13,576 bases of DNA, taken from positions 1 through 13,576 of the forward strand of contig CAMZBS010000052.1 of assembly GCA_947304695.1 (NCBI GenBank), given 5' to 3'. This document shows, in pieces, positions 1-7,473 of the stretch. Origin of the DNA: an uncultured Prevotella sp. Its GTDB lineage: Bacteria; Bacteroidota; Bacteroidia; Bacteroidales; Bacteroidaceae. The translations under genes were made by a program, and so were the position numbers. The notes beneath the pieces are model-generated. The model was given only the letters and a program-made list of their open reading frames with translations, was not told where the DNA came from and did no database searches. The stretch's first letter is position 1. Every line of letters begins with the position of its first letter.

Positions 1-1121
1 ATCTGGAGGGTGTAACCCATTCTTGGTGTACACTGGAATTTGTGGAGCACCGACCCCTCTACGACCTGTTTGTGACGTGGATGCGCGAATGGATTGCCGA
101 CTGCGGAAAAGATGCAGAAAACGGCAGCAAACTTTCAACTCTCAACTCTCAACTCTCAACTTATCAGGGACCTCGCCAAACGGAGTTCAACAAGCTGAAT
201 CTGAATTACACGCTCATGTCGAAACGCAACCTGCTGGCACTGGTCAATGAGAAACTGGTGAACGGCTGGGACGACCCCCGTATGCCAACCATCTGTGGCT
301 TCCGCCGTCGTGGTTACTCGCCCGAAAGTTTGCGCAAGTTCATTGATAAGATAGGTTATACGAAGCTCGATGCCCTAAACGATATGGCCCTGTTGGAGAG
401 CGTGGTGCGCGACGACCTGAACTCACGTGCCATCCGTGTCTCGGCTGTACTTGACCCTGTGAAGGTAATCATCACCAACTATCCTGAGGGACAAGTGGAG
501 CAGCTCACCGCCGTGAACAATCCTGAGAATGAGGCCGACGGCACGCACACTGTGGAGTTCAGCCGCGAACTGTGGATTGAGCGCGATGACTTCATGGAGA
601 TAGCTGAGAAGAAGTTCATGCGTCTGGCTCCCGGTAAAGAGGTAAGACTAAAGAACGCATATATTATTAAATGTGACGAGGAACATCCCTGCGACAAGGA
701 CAGCGAAGGCCACGTGATAACCATCTACTGCACTTACGACCCTGAGACCCGTAGCGGGATGCCCGGTGCCGACCGCAAGATCAAGGGCAAGACGCTGCAC
801 TGGGTCAGCTGTGCCCACGCTGTGAAGGCTGAGGTTCGACTCTACGACCGTCTGTGGAAGGTGGAGAACCCACGCGACGATATGGCTGCCATACGCGACG
901 AGCAGCAGTGCGATGCCGTGACGGCCATGAAGCAGATTATCAACCCTGATTCGCTGCATGTGATGACAGACTGCTACATCGAGCCCTTTGCCGCCACGAT
1001 GCAGCCACTCAGCTACCTGCAGTTCCAGCGCATTGGCTATTTCAACGTTGACCCCGACTCAACTGCCGACCATCCTGTGTATAACAAGACAGTGGGCCTG
1101 AAGGACACATGGAAGAAGTGA
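1..1121 (+). CDS. glnS: Glutaminyl-tRNA synthetase, C-terminal part (5' truncated by window)
   Basis: Class I aminoacyl-tRNA synthetase that charges tRNA-Gln with glutamine in the cytoplasm. The reading frame is open from position 3, so the gene begins upstream and the N-terminal Rossmann half with the HIGH motif is missing. Visible and matching bacterial GlnRS: a GVTHS.CTLEF block at the left edge, PRQTEFNKLNL, the KMSKS-type signature LMSKR (about 213-227), GWDDPRMPTI.G.RRRGY, the DPVK..I.NYP stretch that begins the anticodon-binding beta-barrels, and the C-terminal TVGLKDTW ending in TGA. The GTG at 42 is internal, not a start. Odd feature: between LYDLFVTWM and PRQTEF the protein carries roughly 20 extra residues compared with E. 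coli GlnRS, partly encoded by a 7-bp tandem repeat (134-161). The next gene begins within 15 bp, suggesting co-transcription. Identification is secure from family motifs. Confidence 0.96.
   Translation, partial: LEGVTHSWCTLEFVEHRPLYDLFVTWMREWIADCGKDAENGSKLSTLNSQLSTYQGPRQTEFNKLNLNYTLMSKRNLLALVNEKLVNGWDDPRMPTICGFRRRGYSPESLRKFIDKIGYTKLDALNDMALLESVVRDDLNSRAIRVSAVLDPVKVIITNYPEGQVEQLTAVNNPENEADGTHTVEFSRELWIERDDFMEIAEKKFMRLAPGKEVRLKNAYIIKCDEEHPCDKDSEGHVITIYCTYDPETRSGMPGADRKIKGKTLHWVSCAHAVKAEVRLYDRLWKVENPRDDMAAIRDEQQCDAVTAMKQIINPDSLHVMTDCYIEPFAATMQPLSYLQFQRIGYFNVDPDSTADHPVYNKTVGLKDTWKK
134..161 (+). repeat. 7-bp tandem repeat (YTCAACT x4) inside glnS
   Basis: Four consecutive copies: TTCAACT followed by three exact CTCAACT units. 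The period of 7 is not a multiple of three, so the units are read in different frames and give a low-complexity Ser/Thr/Leu/Asn/Gln segment in GlnRS. Gain or loss of one unit would shift the frame of what is presumably an essential gene; a change of three units would keep it. Confidence 0.9.
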
Positions 1122-1138
1122 TGAGTGATAAGTGATGA
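1118..1138 (+). repeat. 7-bp tandem repeat (GTGATRA x3) at the glnS/TPR gene junction
   Basis: Units GTGATGA (1118-1124), GTGATAA (1125-1131) and GTGATGA (1132-1138). The first unit supplies the TGA stop of glnS and the third supplies the start-codon cluster (GTG 1132, ATG 1135, ATG 1138) of the following gene. Copy-number change would therefore alter only the intercistronic spacing. Confidence 0.85.
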
Positions 1139-2553
1139 TGACAGGCGATGAGTATTACGACAGCAACGAGTTCCGCGACATGCTTGCGGAATACGAGCAG
1201 GCCAGGAATGCGGGTAAACCCGTGTTTCTGGATGCTGACGAGTTGTCGGAAATAGCCGATTTTTATCAGCTACAGGGCCAGACGGATGATGCCGAAACTG
1301 CCATCTCCCTGGCTCTGAAACTTTCACCCGGTGCCATTGCTCCACTAACCTACCGCATTCACGAAGCTCTCTATAATGGCAATATAGCCAAAGCTAAGGA
1401 ATATCTGAGCCAAATCGTGGAAAAGGACGAACCCGACTACGTCTATAATCAGGGCGAGATACTCATTGCCGAAGGGCACATTGACGAAGCCGACAAATTC
1501 TTCCGCGAAAACCTCAAGACCATTCCTCCCGACGAGTACCAGGACTATGTTGTTGACGTGGCCACCATCTTTTCTGAATATGGAGCCAACGAGAAGGCAA
1601 TGGAATGGATGTCACGTGCTAAACACGAAGACACTTCCGACTTCAAGGAGCTCATGGCACGCACGCTCTTCGGATTGGGTAAATACAAAGACAGCGAGAA
1701 AATCTTCAACGAATTGCTTGACCGTGACCCCTTCCAGAAACGCTACTGGAACGCGCTGGCCTCAGCCCAGCTCATGAACGAAGACTACAGCAATGCCATT
1801 CAGAGCAGCGAATATGCCATTGCCATCGACCCAACTGACCCCGAGGGATTACTATCAAAGGCCAACGGTCTCTACAGGCTTGGTAACTACGAGGAAGCAC
1901 TCGACTACTTCCGACGATACTCCGAACTGGAGCCTACCGACGAGTTTGTTCTGATGCATCAAGGCGCCACACTCATCAATATGGGACGTAACGAAGAGGC
2001 TATCAGCATGTTGGAGCATGCTGCCGATGTGGCTCCAGCCGACTCAGAATGCTTGCCGGACATCTATCAGGAGTTGGCCTTCTCTTACAGCGAGAAGGGC
2101 GATACCGACAAGGCGATAGAGTATCTCAACAAGACCGACTCTCTGGACTGCGACCATACGGGCATCAGAGTGATCAAAGGCCACATCCTGTTGGCTGGCC
2201 ATCGCATGAAGGAAGCTCAAGACCAGTTCTATCATGCCATCCTGGAAAGTGATAATGCCTCGAAGACGCTGATGCGCATCATTGTCTCACTCTATGACAA
2301 CAGGTATCTGGAAGCTGCCTACCAAACTTTTCACAAGTTCTTTGACATCGTACCGCCCGAATACAACGAGGGTCATGCCTACATGGCATTGTGCTGCTAC
2401 GACATGAGACGCTATGACGAGTTTCTTGATTATCTCAAGACCGCCTGCGAGCGCAACCCCAAAGAGTGTAAGCAGGCACTTAGTCACATTTTCCCCGACG
2501 ATCTGGAGCCGGAGAAATATTATGAATATGTAAAAAACAAAATGAAGCCATGA
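1135..2553 (+). CDS. Tetratricopeptide repeat (TPR) protein
   Basis: About 472 residues, made almost entirely of degenerate 34-residue helical hairpins of TPR type, perhaps ten or more units. The clearest run is around residues 200-330, with typical G.Y.EA...F.....L.P patterns such as LGNYEEALDYFRRYSELEP, MGRNEEAISMLEHAADVAP and KGDTDKAIEYLNK. There is no signal peptide or membrane segment, so a cytoplasmic protein-protein interaction scaffold is likely; the partner is unknown. Start choice is ambiguous among GTG 1132, ATG 1135 and ATG 1138, all within the GTGATRA repeat; ATG 1135 is used here. It lies just behind glnS and its TGA overlaps the ATG of the DedA gene (ATGA), which indicates translational coupling. 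No specific function can be assigned. Confidence 0.9.
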   Translation: MMTGDEYYDSNEFRDMLAEYEQARNAGKPVFLDADELSEIADFYQLQGQTDDAETAISLALKLSPGAIAPLTYRIHEALYNGNIAKAKEYLSQIVEKDEPDYVYNQGEILIAEGHIDEADKFFRENLKTIPPDEYQDYVVDVATIFSEYGANEKAMEWMSRAKHEDTSDFKELMARTLFGLGKYKDSEKIFNELLDRDPFQKRYWNALASAQLMNEDYSNAIQSSEYAIAIDPTDPEGLLSKANGLYRLGNYEEALDYFRRYSELEPTDEFVLMHQGATLINMGRNEEAISMLEHAADVAPADSECLPDIYQELAFSYSEKGDTDKAIEYLNKTDSLDCDHTGIRVIKGHILLAGHRMKEAQDQFYHAILESDNASKTLMRIIVSLYDNRYLEAAYQTFHKFFDIVPPEYNEGHAYMALCCYDMRRYDEFLDYLKTACERNPKECKQALSHIFPDDLEPEKYYEYVKNKMKP

Positions 2554-3176
2554 GCCTTATATCAACATTGCTCAACAATCTGAACTACGGCACCATCTTG
2601 CTGCTTATGCTGCTGGAAAGCACTGTCATTCCCGTACCGTCCGAACTGGTGGTGGCTCCTGCCGCCTACCATGCAGCCAGCGGCCAGCTCAACGTGCTGT
2701 TGGTGGTGCTCTTTGCCACCATCGGTGCCGACTTAGGTGCCTCCATCAACTATTTCGTGGCTCTCTATGTAGGGCGTCCCGTCATCTATAAGTTTGCAAA
2801 CAGCCGCTGGGGAAAGATGTGTTTGCTCAATCAGGAGAAGGTAGAAAAGAGTGAACGCTACTTTGACGACCACGGAATTGTAGCCACGTTGACGGGCCGT
2901 CTCATTCCCGGCATCCGCCATCTGATAAGCCTCCCCGCTGGTCTGGCCCGCATGAACTACTGGAAGTTCTTGATCTATACCACCATCGGTGCTGGAGCCT
3001 GGCACTCCATCCTAGCCGCTTTGGGCTGGTATCTGCATGCCATCGTGCCCGAAGACCAACTGGAGCAGACCATCGAACAGTACAACCATTACATCGTAGG
3101 TGCCATACTTGCCATCGTGGTGGTGGTCATCGCCTACTTTGCAGTCAAACATACAGTAAAGAAAAATAAACAGTAA
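2550..3176 (+). CDS. DedA-family (SNARE-associated/VTT domain) inner-membrane protein
   Basis: A 208-residue polytopic membrane protein. Family features: N-terminal hydrophobic hairpin with E23-S-T-V-I-P-V-P-S-E32, matching the acidic E..xP.P.E motif of DedA proteins; the glycine-rich GADLGAS near 59-65; the signature GRLIPGIR (116-123) followed by LPAG; and a C-terminal hydrophobic helix (about 182-199) ending in a basic tail. DedA-family members are implicated in membrane homeostasis and undecaprenyl-phosphate or phospholipid flipping, but the substrate here cannot be told from sequence. The ATG overlaps the stop of the TPR gene and manC starts 5 bp after its stop. Proximity to nucleotide-sugar genes fits a role linked to lipid-carrier recycling in glycan assembly, which is inference only. 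Confidence 0.92.
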   Translation: MSLISTLLNNLNYGTILLLMLLESTVIPVPSELVVAPAAYHAASGQLNVLLVVLFATIGADLGASINYFVALYVGRPVIYKFANSRWGKMCLLNQEKVEKSERYFDDHGIVATLTGRLIPGIRHLISLPAGLARMNYWKFLIYTTIGAGAWHSILAALGWYLHAIVPEDQLEQTIEQYNHYIVGAILAIVVVVIAYFAVKHTVKKNKQ

Positions 3177-3181
3177 TCACT

Positions 3182-4249
3182 ATGGCTCGAATCAACAACC
3201 ATTTAGTCATCATGGCAGGTGGCGTGGGAAGCCGCTTCTGGCCCATGAGCACCGCTGAGACGCCCAAGCAGTTCATCGATGTGCTGGGCGTAGGGAAAAC
3301 GCTTCTTCAACTCACTATGGAACGTTTCGGAACACTGGTAAGCCCCGAGAACATCTGGGTAGTGACCAACGAGAAATATGCCGACATCGTAGCCTATCAG
3401 CTGCCCGACATGCCTCGCACTAATATTCTCTGCGAGCCTTGCCGCCGAAACACGGCACCCTGCATTGCCTATGTCAGCTGGCGCATCAAATCAAAAGATC
3501 CCAAGGCCAACATTGTTGTGACCCCTTCCGACCATATTGTGATGAACATTCAGGAGTTCCAGCGCGTCATTGGCGACTGCATGAAGTTCACTAGCGACAC
3601 TGATGCCATCGTAACACTGGGCATGAAGCCTACCCGGCCCGAGACGGGCTATGGCTACATACAGGCCAACCTCACGGCCCCGTCGCTCCGAAACAGGGGC
3701 ATCTTCCGTGTAGACTCCTTCCGCGAGAAGCCAGACCTGGATACTGCTAAAGAGTATATCAGCCACAAGAACTACTTCTGGAATGCCGGTATCTTCATTT
3801 GGAACGTCAACACCATCGTCAACGCCTTCCGTATGTACCAACCTAAGATGGCCAAAATCTTTGAGTCGATGCTTACTATCTACGGCACGCCAGCCGAACA
3901 GCCGACCATCAACGAGAAGTTCCCCACCTGCGAGAACATCTCCGTGGACTACGCCATCATGGAGAAAGCCGAAGAAATCTTCGTCTGCCCTGCCGACTTC
4001 GGATGGAGCGACCTCGGCACGTGGGGCTCGTTGCTCACTCAGACCAAGCGCGACCTCTACGGCAACGCCTGCATAGGCCATGACATCAACCTCTACGAGA
4101 CCCACAACTGCATGGTTCACACCACACAGGAGAAGAAAGTTGTCATACAGGGTCTTGATGGCTACATCGTGGCCGAAAACAACGACACCCTGCTCATCTG
4201 CAAGCTGTCGGAAGAACAACGTATCAAGCAATTCAGTGGAGAAAACTAA
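3182..4249 (+). CDS. manC: Mannose-1-phosphate guanylyltransferase (GDP-mannose pyrophosphorylase)
   Basis: Transfers GMP from GTP to mannose-1-phosphate to give GDP-mannose, the precursor for the two following genes. At 355 residues it contains only the nucleotidyltransferase module; the phosphomannose isomerase domain of long bifunctional ManC/AlgA proteins (about 470-480 residues) is absent. Visible motifs: pyrophosphorylase loop GGVGSRFWPMS (13-23), TPKQF with K29, TPSDH with the metal-binding D117, FREKP (180-184), NAGIFIW (201-207), SVDYAIME (254-261) and DFGWSDLGTW (272-281). A mannose-6-phosphate isomerase must therefore be encoded elsewhere. It starts 5 bp after the DedA gene and ends 9 bp before gmd. 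Family assignment is very secure; the symbol could equally be given as manC or a generic gmp. Confidence 0.95.
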   Translation: MARINNHLVIMAGGVGSRFWPMSTAETPKQFIDVLGVGKTLLQLTMERFGTLVSPENIWVVTNEKYADIVAYQLPDMPRTNILCEPCRRNTAPCIAYVSWRIKSKDPKANIVVTPSDHIVMNIQEFQRVIGDCMKFTSDTDAIVTLGMKPTRPETGYGYIQANLTAPSLRNRGIFRVDSFREKPDLDTAKEYISHKNYFWNAGIFIWNVNTIVNAFRMYQPKMAKIFESMLTIYGTPAEQPTINEKFPTCENISVDYAIMEKAEEIFVCPADFGWSDLGTWGSLLTQTKRDLYGNACIGHDINLYETHNCMVHTTQEKKVVIQGLDGYIVAENNDTLLICKLSEEQRIKQFSGEN

Positions 4250-4258
4250 ATAATATAA

Positions 4259-5362
4259 ATGGAAAAAAGAAACATTGCCCTTATCACAGGCATCACAGGA
4301 CAGGACGGAAGCTATCTGGCCGAGTTCCTAATTGAGAAAGGATATGAAGTCCACGGCCTTCTGCGCCGTTCCTCGTCGTTCAATACCGCCCGCATCGAGC
4401 ATCTGTACCTCGACGAGTGGGTGCGCGACATGAAGAAGAAACGCTTGGTCAACCTGCACTGGGCCGACATGACCGATTCATCGTCACTCATTCGCGTCAT
4501 CGGCGAAGTTCGCCCCACCGAAATCTACAACCTGGCTGCACAGAGCCACGTGAAGGTGTCGTTTGAAGTGCCCGAGTACACAGCTGATACTGATGCAAAT
4601 GGTGTGCTGCGACTGCTGGAGGCAGTACGCATCTGCGGTCTGGCCGACACCTGTCGCATCTACCAGGCTTCTACTTCAGAGCTGTTCGGCCTTGTACAGG
4701 AGGTTCCACAGAGCGAGACCACACCGTTCTATCCCCGTTCGCCATACGCTGTGGCCAAGCTCTACGGTTTCTGGATTATGAAGAATTACCGTGAGAGCTA
4801 CAACATGTTCTGCTGCAACGGCATCCTCTTCAACCACGAGAGCGAGCGTCGCGGTGAGACCTTCGTTACCCGCAAGATTACCCTTGCCGCCGCCCGCATT
4901 GCCCAGGGCTATCAGGACAAGCTCTATCTGGGCAACCTCAACGCCCTGCGCGACTGGGGCTATGCCCGTGACTACGTGGAGTGCATGTGGCTCATCCTAC
5001 AGCAGCCTCAGGCCGACGACTTTGTCATCGCCACTGGAGAATATCACACCGTGCGTGAGTTCTGCACGCTGGCCTTCCGCGAGGTGGGCATCGAACTGGA
5101 GTGGCAGGGCGAAGGTATCAACGAGAAGGGCATCGACAAGAAAACAGGCAAGCCGCTCGTTGAGGTTGACCCCAAATATTTCCGTCCTGCCGAGGTGGAA
5201 CAACTGCTGGGCAACCCCGCCAAAGCAAAGGAGAAACTGGGCTGGAACCCACGCAAGACCTCGTTTGAAGACCTTGTCAAAATTATGGTTCAGCACGACA
5301 TGAAGTTTGTCAAGAAACTATTCTTAAAGGCGCAGATGGATCATGCTGAACAAAGAAAGTAA
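4259..5362 (+). CDS. gmd: GDP-mannose 4,6-dehydratase
   Basis: Converts GDP-D-mannose to GDP-4-keto-6-deoxy-D-mannose, the committed step to GDP-L-fucose. It is a 367-residue extended short-chain dehydrogenase: NADP-binding G11-I-T-G14-Q-D-G17 and [12 protein letters not shown]; catalytic STSELFG with T139 and E141; and SPYAVAK with Y163 and K167, in register with T132, E134, Y156 and K160 of the E. coli enzyme. [16 protein letters not shown] and [13 protein letters not shown] are typical GMD blocks. The 3' end overlaps the start of fcl by 20 bp in another frame, indicating tight coupling. Confidence 0.97.
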   Translation: MEKRNIALITGITGQDGSYLAEFLIEKGYEVHGLLRRSSSFNTARIEHLYLDEWVRDMKKKRLVNLHWADMTDSSSLIRVIGEVRPTEIYNLAAQSHVKVSFEVPEYTADTDANGVLRLLEAVRICGLADTCRIYQASTSELFGLVQEVPQSETTPFYPRSPYAVAKLYGFWIMKNYRESYNMFCCNGILFNHESERRGETFVTRKITLAAARIAQGYQDKLYLGNLNALRDWGYARDYVECMWLILQQPQADDFVIATGEYHTVREFCTLAFREVGIELEWQGEGINEKGIDKKTGKPLVEVDPKYFRPAEVEQLLGNPAKAKEKLGWNPRKTSFEDLVKIMVQHDMKFVKKLFLKAQMDHAEQRK

Positions 5363-6506
5363 GATATACGTGGCAGGCCACCGCGGACTCGTAGGCTCTG
5401 CCATTTGGAACAACCTGCAGCAGCGCGGCTACCACAACCTCGTAGGCCGCAGCCACAGTGAGCTCGACCTGACCGACCAGGTGGCCGTACGCCAGTTCTT
5501 CGATCAGGAGCGGCCCGATGCGGTTGTGCTGGCAGCCGCCTTCGTGGGCGGCATCATGGCCAACTCGCTCTATCGAGCCGACTTCATCATGCAGAACATG
5601 AAGATTCAGTGCAATGTCATCAGCGAAGCCTACGCCCACGGTGTTCAGAAACTGCTCTTCCTCGGTTCCACCTGCATCTATCCCAAGAACGCTCCGCAGC
5701 CCATGAAGGAAGACTGCCTGCTCACCTCGCCCCTGGAGTACACCAACGAGGAATATGCCATCGCCAAGATTGCCGGACTGAAGATGTGCGAGAGCTACAA
5801 CCTGCAGTATGGCACTGACTACATTGCCGTGATGCCCACCAACCTCTACGGTCCTAACGACAACTTCCATCTGGAGAACTCCCACGTCATGCCCGCCATG
5901 ATGCGTAAGGTCTATCTGGCCAAGCTTATACACGACGGCCAGTGGGAGAAGATAGCGGCCGACCTCTATAAGCGCCCCGTTGAGGGTGTTGACGGTGGTG
6001 CGTCGAAGGATGACATCCTGAACGTGCTGGCCAAGTACGGCATCTACGACAACCGCGTGGTGCTCTGGGGCACGGGCACTCCGCTCCGTGAATTCCTCTG
6101 GAGTGAGGATATGGCCGACGCCTCAGTCCACGTGCTGCTGAATGTAAGTTTCGCTGACATCATCGGCATCGAAAAATATTCCAGCGTACACTTTGGCACG
6201 CGTGCCGACGGCATTGTTGACCGCAACCACTCGGCAGGCCGTGGCGGTGCCATCCCCTCACTGGGCGAGATTCGCAACTGCCACATCAACGTAGGCACAG
6301 GCAAGGAGCTCACCATCCGTGAACTGTCAGAGCTGGTGGTGAAAGCCGTAGGTTTCGAAGGCACCGTAGAGTTCGATGCCAGCAAGCCCGACGGCACTCC
6401 CCGCAAGCTCATCGATGTCGCAAAGCTTCACTCGCTAGGCTGGCACCACCAGGTTGAAATAAAGGAAGGCGTTGCCAAACTGTTCCAGTGGTACGTCAAC
6501 TCCTGA
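5343..6506 (+). CDS. fcl: GDP-L-fucose synthase (epimerase/reductase)
   Basis: Performs the 3,5-epimerisation and NADPH-dependent 4-reduction that yields GDP-L-fucose (also called wcaG). Motifs: [10 protein letters not shown] with G12, G15 and G18; LGSTCIYP with S109 and C111; [11 protein letters not shown] with Y138 and K142; [12 protein letters not shown]; and H181. All are offset by +2 from the E. coli catalytic set S107, C109, Y136, K140 and H179. The protein is 387 residues, against 321 in E. coli; the extra length lies in two insertions, about residues 200-237 and 275-312. The conserved [13 protein letters not shown] block and LGW follow. The ATG at 5343 sits inside the end of gmd, and no later in-frame start would keep the NADP loop. 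It ends 4 bp from the end of the convergent DUF4835 gene. Confidence 0.96.
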   Translation: MLNKESKIYVAGHRGLVGSAIWNNLQQRGYHNLVGRSHSELDLTDQVAVRQFFDQERPDAVVLAAAFVGGIMANSLYRADFIMQNMKIQCNVISEAYAHGVQKLLFLGSTCIYPKNAPQPMKEDCLLTSPLEYTNEEYAIAKIAGLKMCESYNLQYGTDYIAVMPTNLYGPNDNFHLENSHVMPAMMRKVYLAKLIHDGQWEKIAADLYKRPVEGVDGGASKDDILNVLAKYGIYDNRVVLWGTGTPLREFLWSEDMADASVHVLLNVSFADIIGIEKYSSVHFGTRADGIVDRNHSAGRGGAIPSLGEIRNCHINVGTGKELTIRELSELVVKAVGFEGTVEFDASKPDGTPRKLIDVAKLHSLGWHHQVEIKEGVAKLFQWYVNS

Positions 6507-6510
6507 CTTA

Positions 6511-7455
6511 CTACTGTTTAATCTTATCCCACACCTGGCTCTGCGAGGCGTTGATACCGAAAAGGATGTCGTAGACCGACTCCTTTTCTTTTTGTGTACC
6601 CTTACCCTTATAGATATTGGCCAGCTCGTCCTTCTTATAGTCTGTCCAAATCTGGGGCAGCAGGCTCAGTGGCTTGGCCTCATGTGCCTTCTTCAGTCCC
6701 TCCTCCAGGGCTGTGGTGACATTGGTGCGCCCACGCTCCACATTGTTGGCCATCTCGTCGAGACCTTTGCGGTAGTAGTCATACTGCATCTGGCGGAACG
6801 GTCTCATGGCCTCGTCAAGATAATCGTTGAGAATAGCAAAGCGGTTGCGCGAGTCTTCGAATGACTTCCATCCTGGATAGTTCAGGTGCTGGGCATTGTT
6901 AACCAGATACATGCAGCGCTGCAGCACGTCGGTACCGCCCATTGGTGAGAAGGTGTCGAGGTCTAGACCTATGATGAGAAAGGCATAATAGGCACAAAGG
7001 GCCACCAGTTGGTTGTCGATAGATTCCTCCATGAAGTTCAGCTGGTCGAACTGCTGGAAGGTGAAGTCGAAGTTCTTGTCCCTGTTATTATACAAAGTGG
7101 TGGTATAGGCCGAGTTGTACACAGGGCGGTTGGCCTGGATCAGTGCGGTGCAGGTGAAGAGGTTCTCGCTTTGGTCGTACTTCGTCACTGTGATGTTGAA
7201 CGTACAGTTAATGCGCTCGTTCTCCTTAAACTGCAAGGGAGTCCACTGTCTTTCGTTGATGAAATGTTCCATCGTCTGCTGCAGGTTCTCAAACACCGAC
7301 TCATCGGTGCCCTGAATCTGACTGCGGTTAATCACCACCTTCGCGTTCAGCTCCTGTGCGGCAGCGCTTAAAGGCAAAAGGGTAAGAAGATAAAAAAGCA
7401 AAGCCCTTTTTACCAGCTCCGTTACCGTTCTCATGACCATATTCATTCTCATCAT
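6511..7455 (-). CDS. DUF4835 family exported protein (PorD-like, secretion-associated)
   Basis: A protein of up to 314 residues with an N-terminal signal peptide: basic residues (TELVKRA), a hydrophobic run LLFYLLTLLPLSA, then AAAQ before mature QELNAKVVINRSQIQG. That opening, plus blocks such as NLQQTMEHFINERQW, FNFDFTFQQFDQLNF-like text and FLIIGLDLDTFSPMGG, match the DUF4835 family of Bacteroidota, from memory also named PorD in type IX secretion annotations. It is likely periplasmic or outer-membrane associated; biochemical function is unknown. Several in-frame ATGs (7455, 7452, 7446, 7440, 7434) compete as starts; all leave the signal peptide intact. The start lies 18 bp after the coaBC stop, so both genes are probably co-transcribed. 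Confidence 0.85.
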   Translation of the reverse strand: MMRMNMVMRTVTELVKRALLFYLLTLLPLSAAAQELNAKVVINRSQIQGTDESVFENLQQTMEHFINERQWTPLQFKENERINCTFNITVTKYDQSENLFTCTALIQANRPVYNSAYTTTLYNNRDKNFDFTFQQFDQLNFMEESIDNQLVALCAYYAFLIIGLDLDTFSPMGGTDVLQRCMYLVNNAQHLNYPGWKSFEDSRNRFAILNDYLDEAMRPFRQMQYDYYRKGLDEMANNVERGRTNVTTALEEGLKKAHEAKPLSLLPQIWTDYKKDELANIYKGKGTQKEKESVYDILFGINASQSQVWDKIKQ

Positions 7456-7473
7456 TTCTACATTTTTATCCTT

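Noticed and set aside
134..161. Repeat in glnS as evidence of a frameshifted pseudogene
   Set aside because: The frame is open across the repeat and conserved GlnRS motifs occur in the same frame before and after it.
3491..4231. 246-codon open frame antisense to manC
   Set aside because: Low-quality composition without family motifs; explained by codon bias of manC on the other strand.
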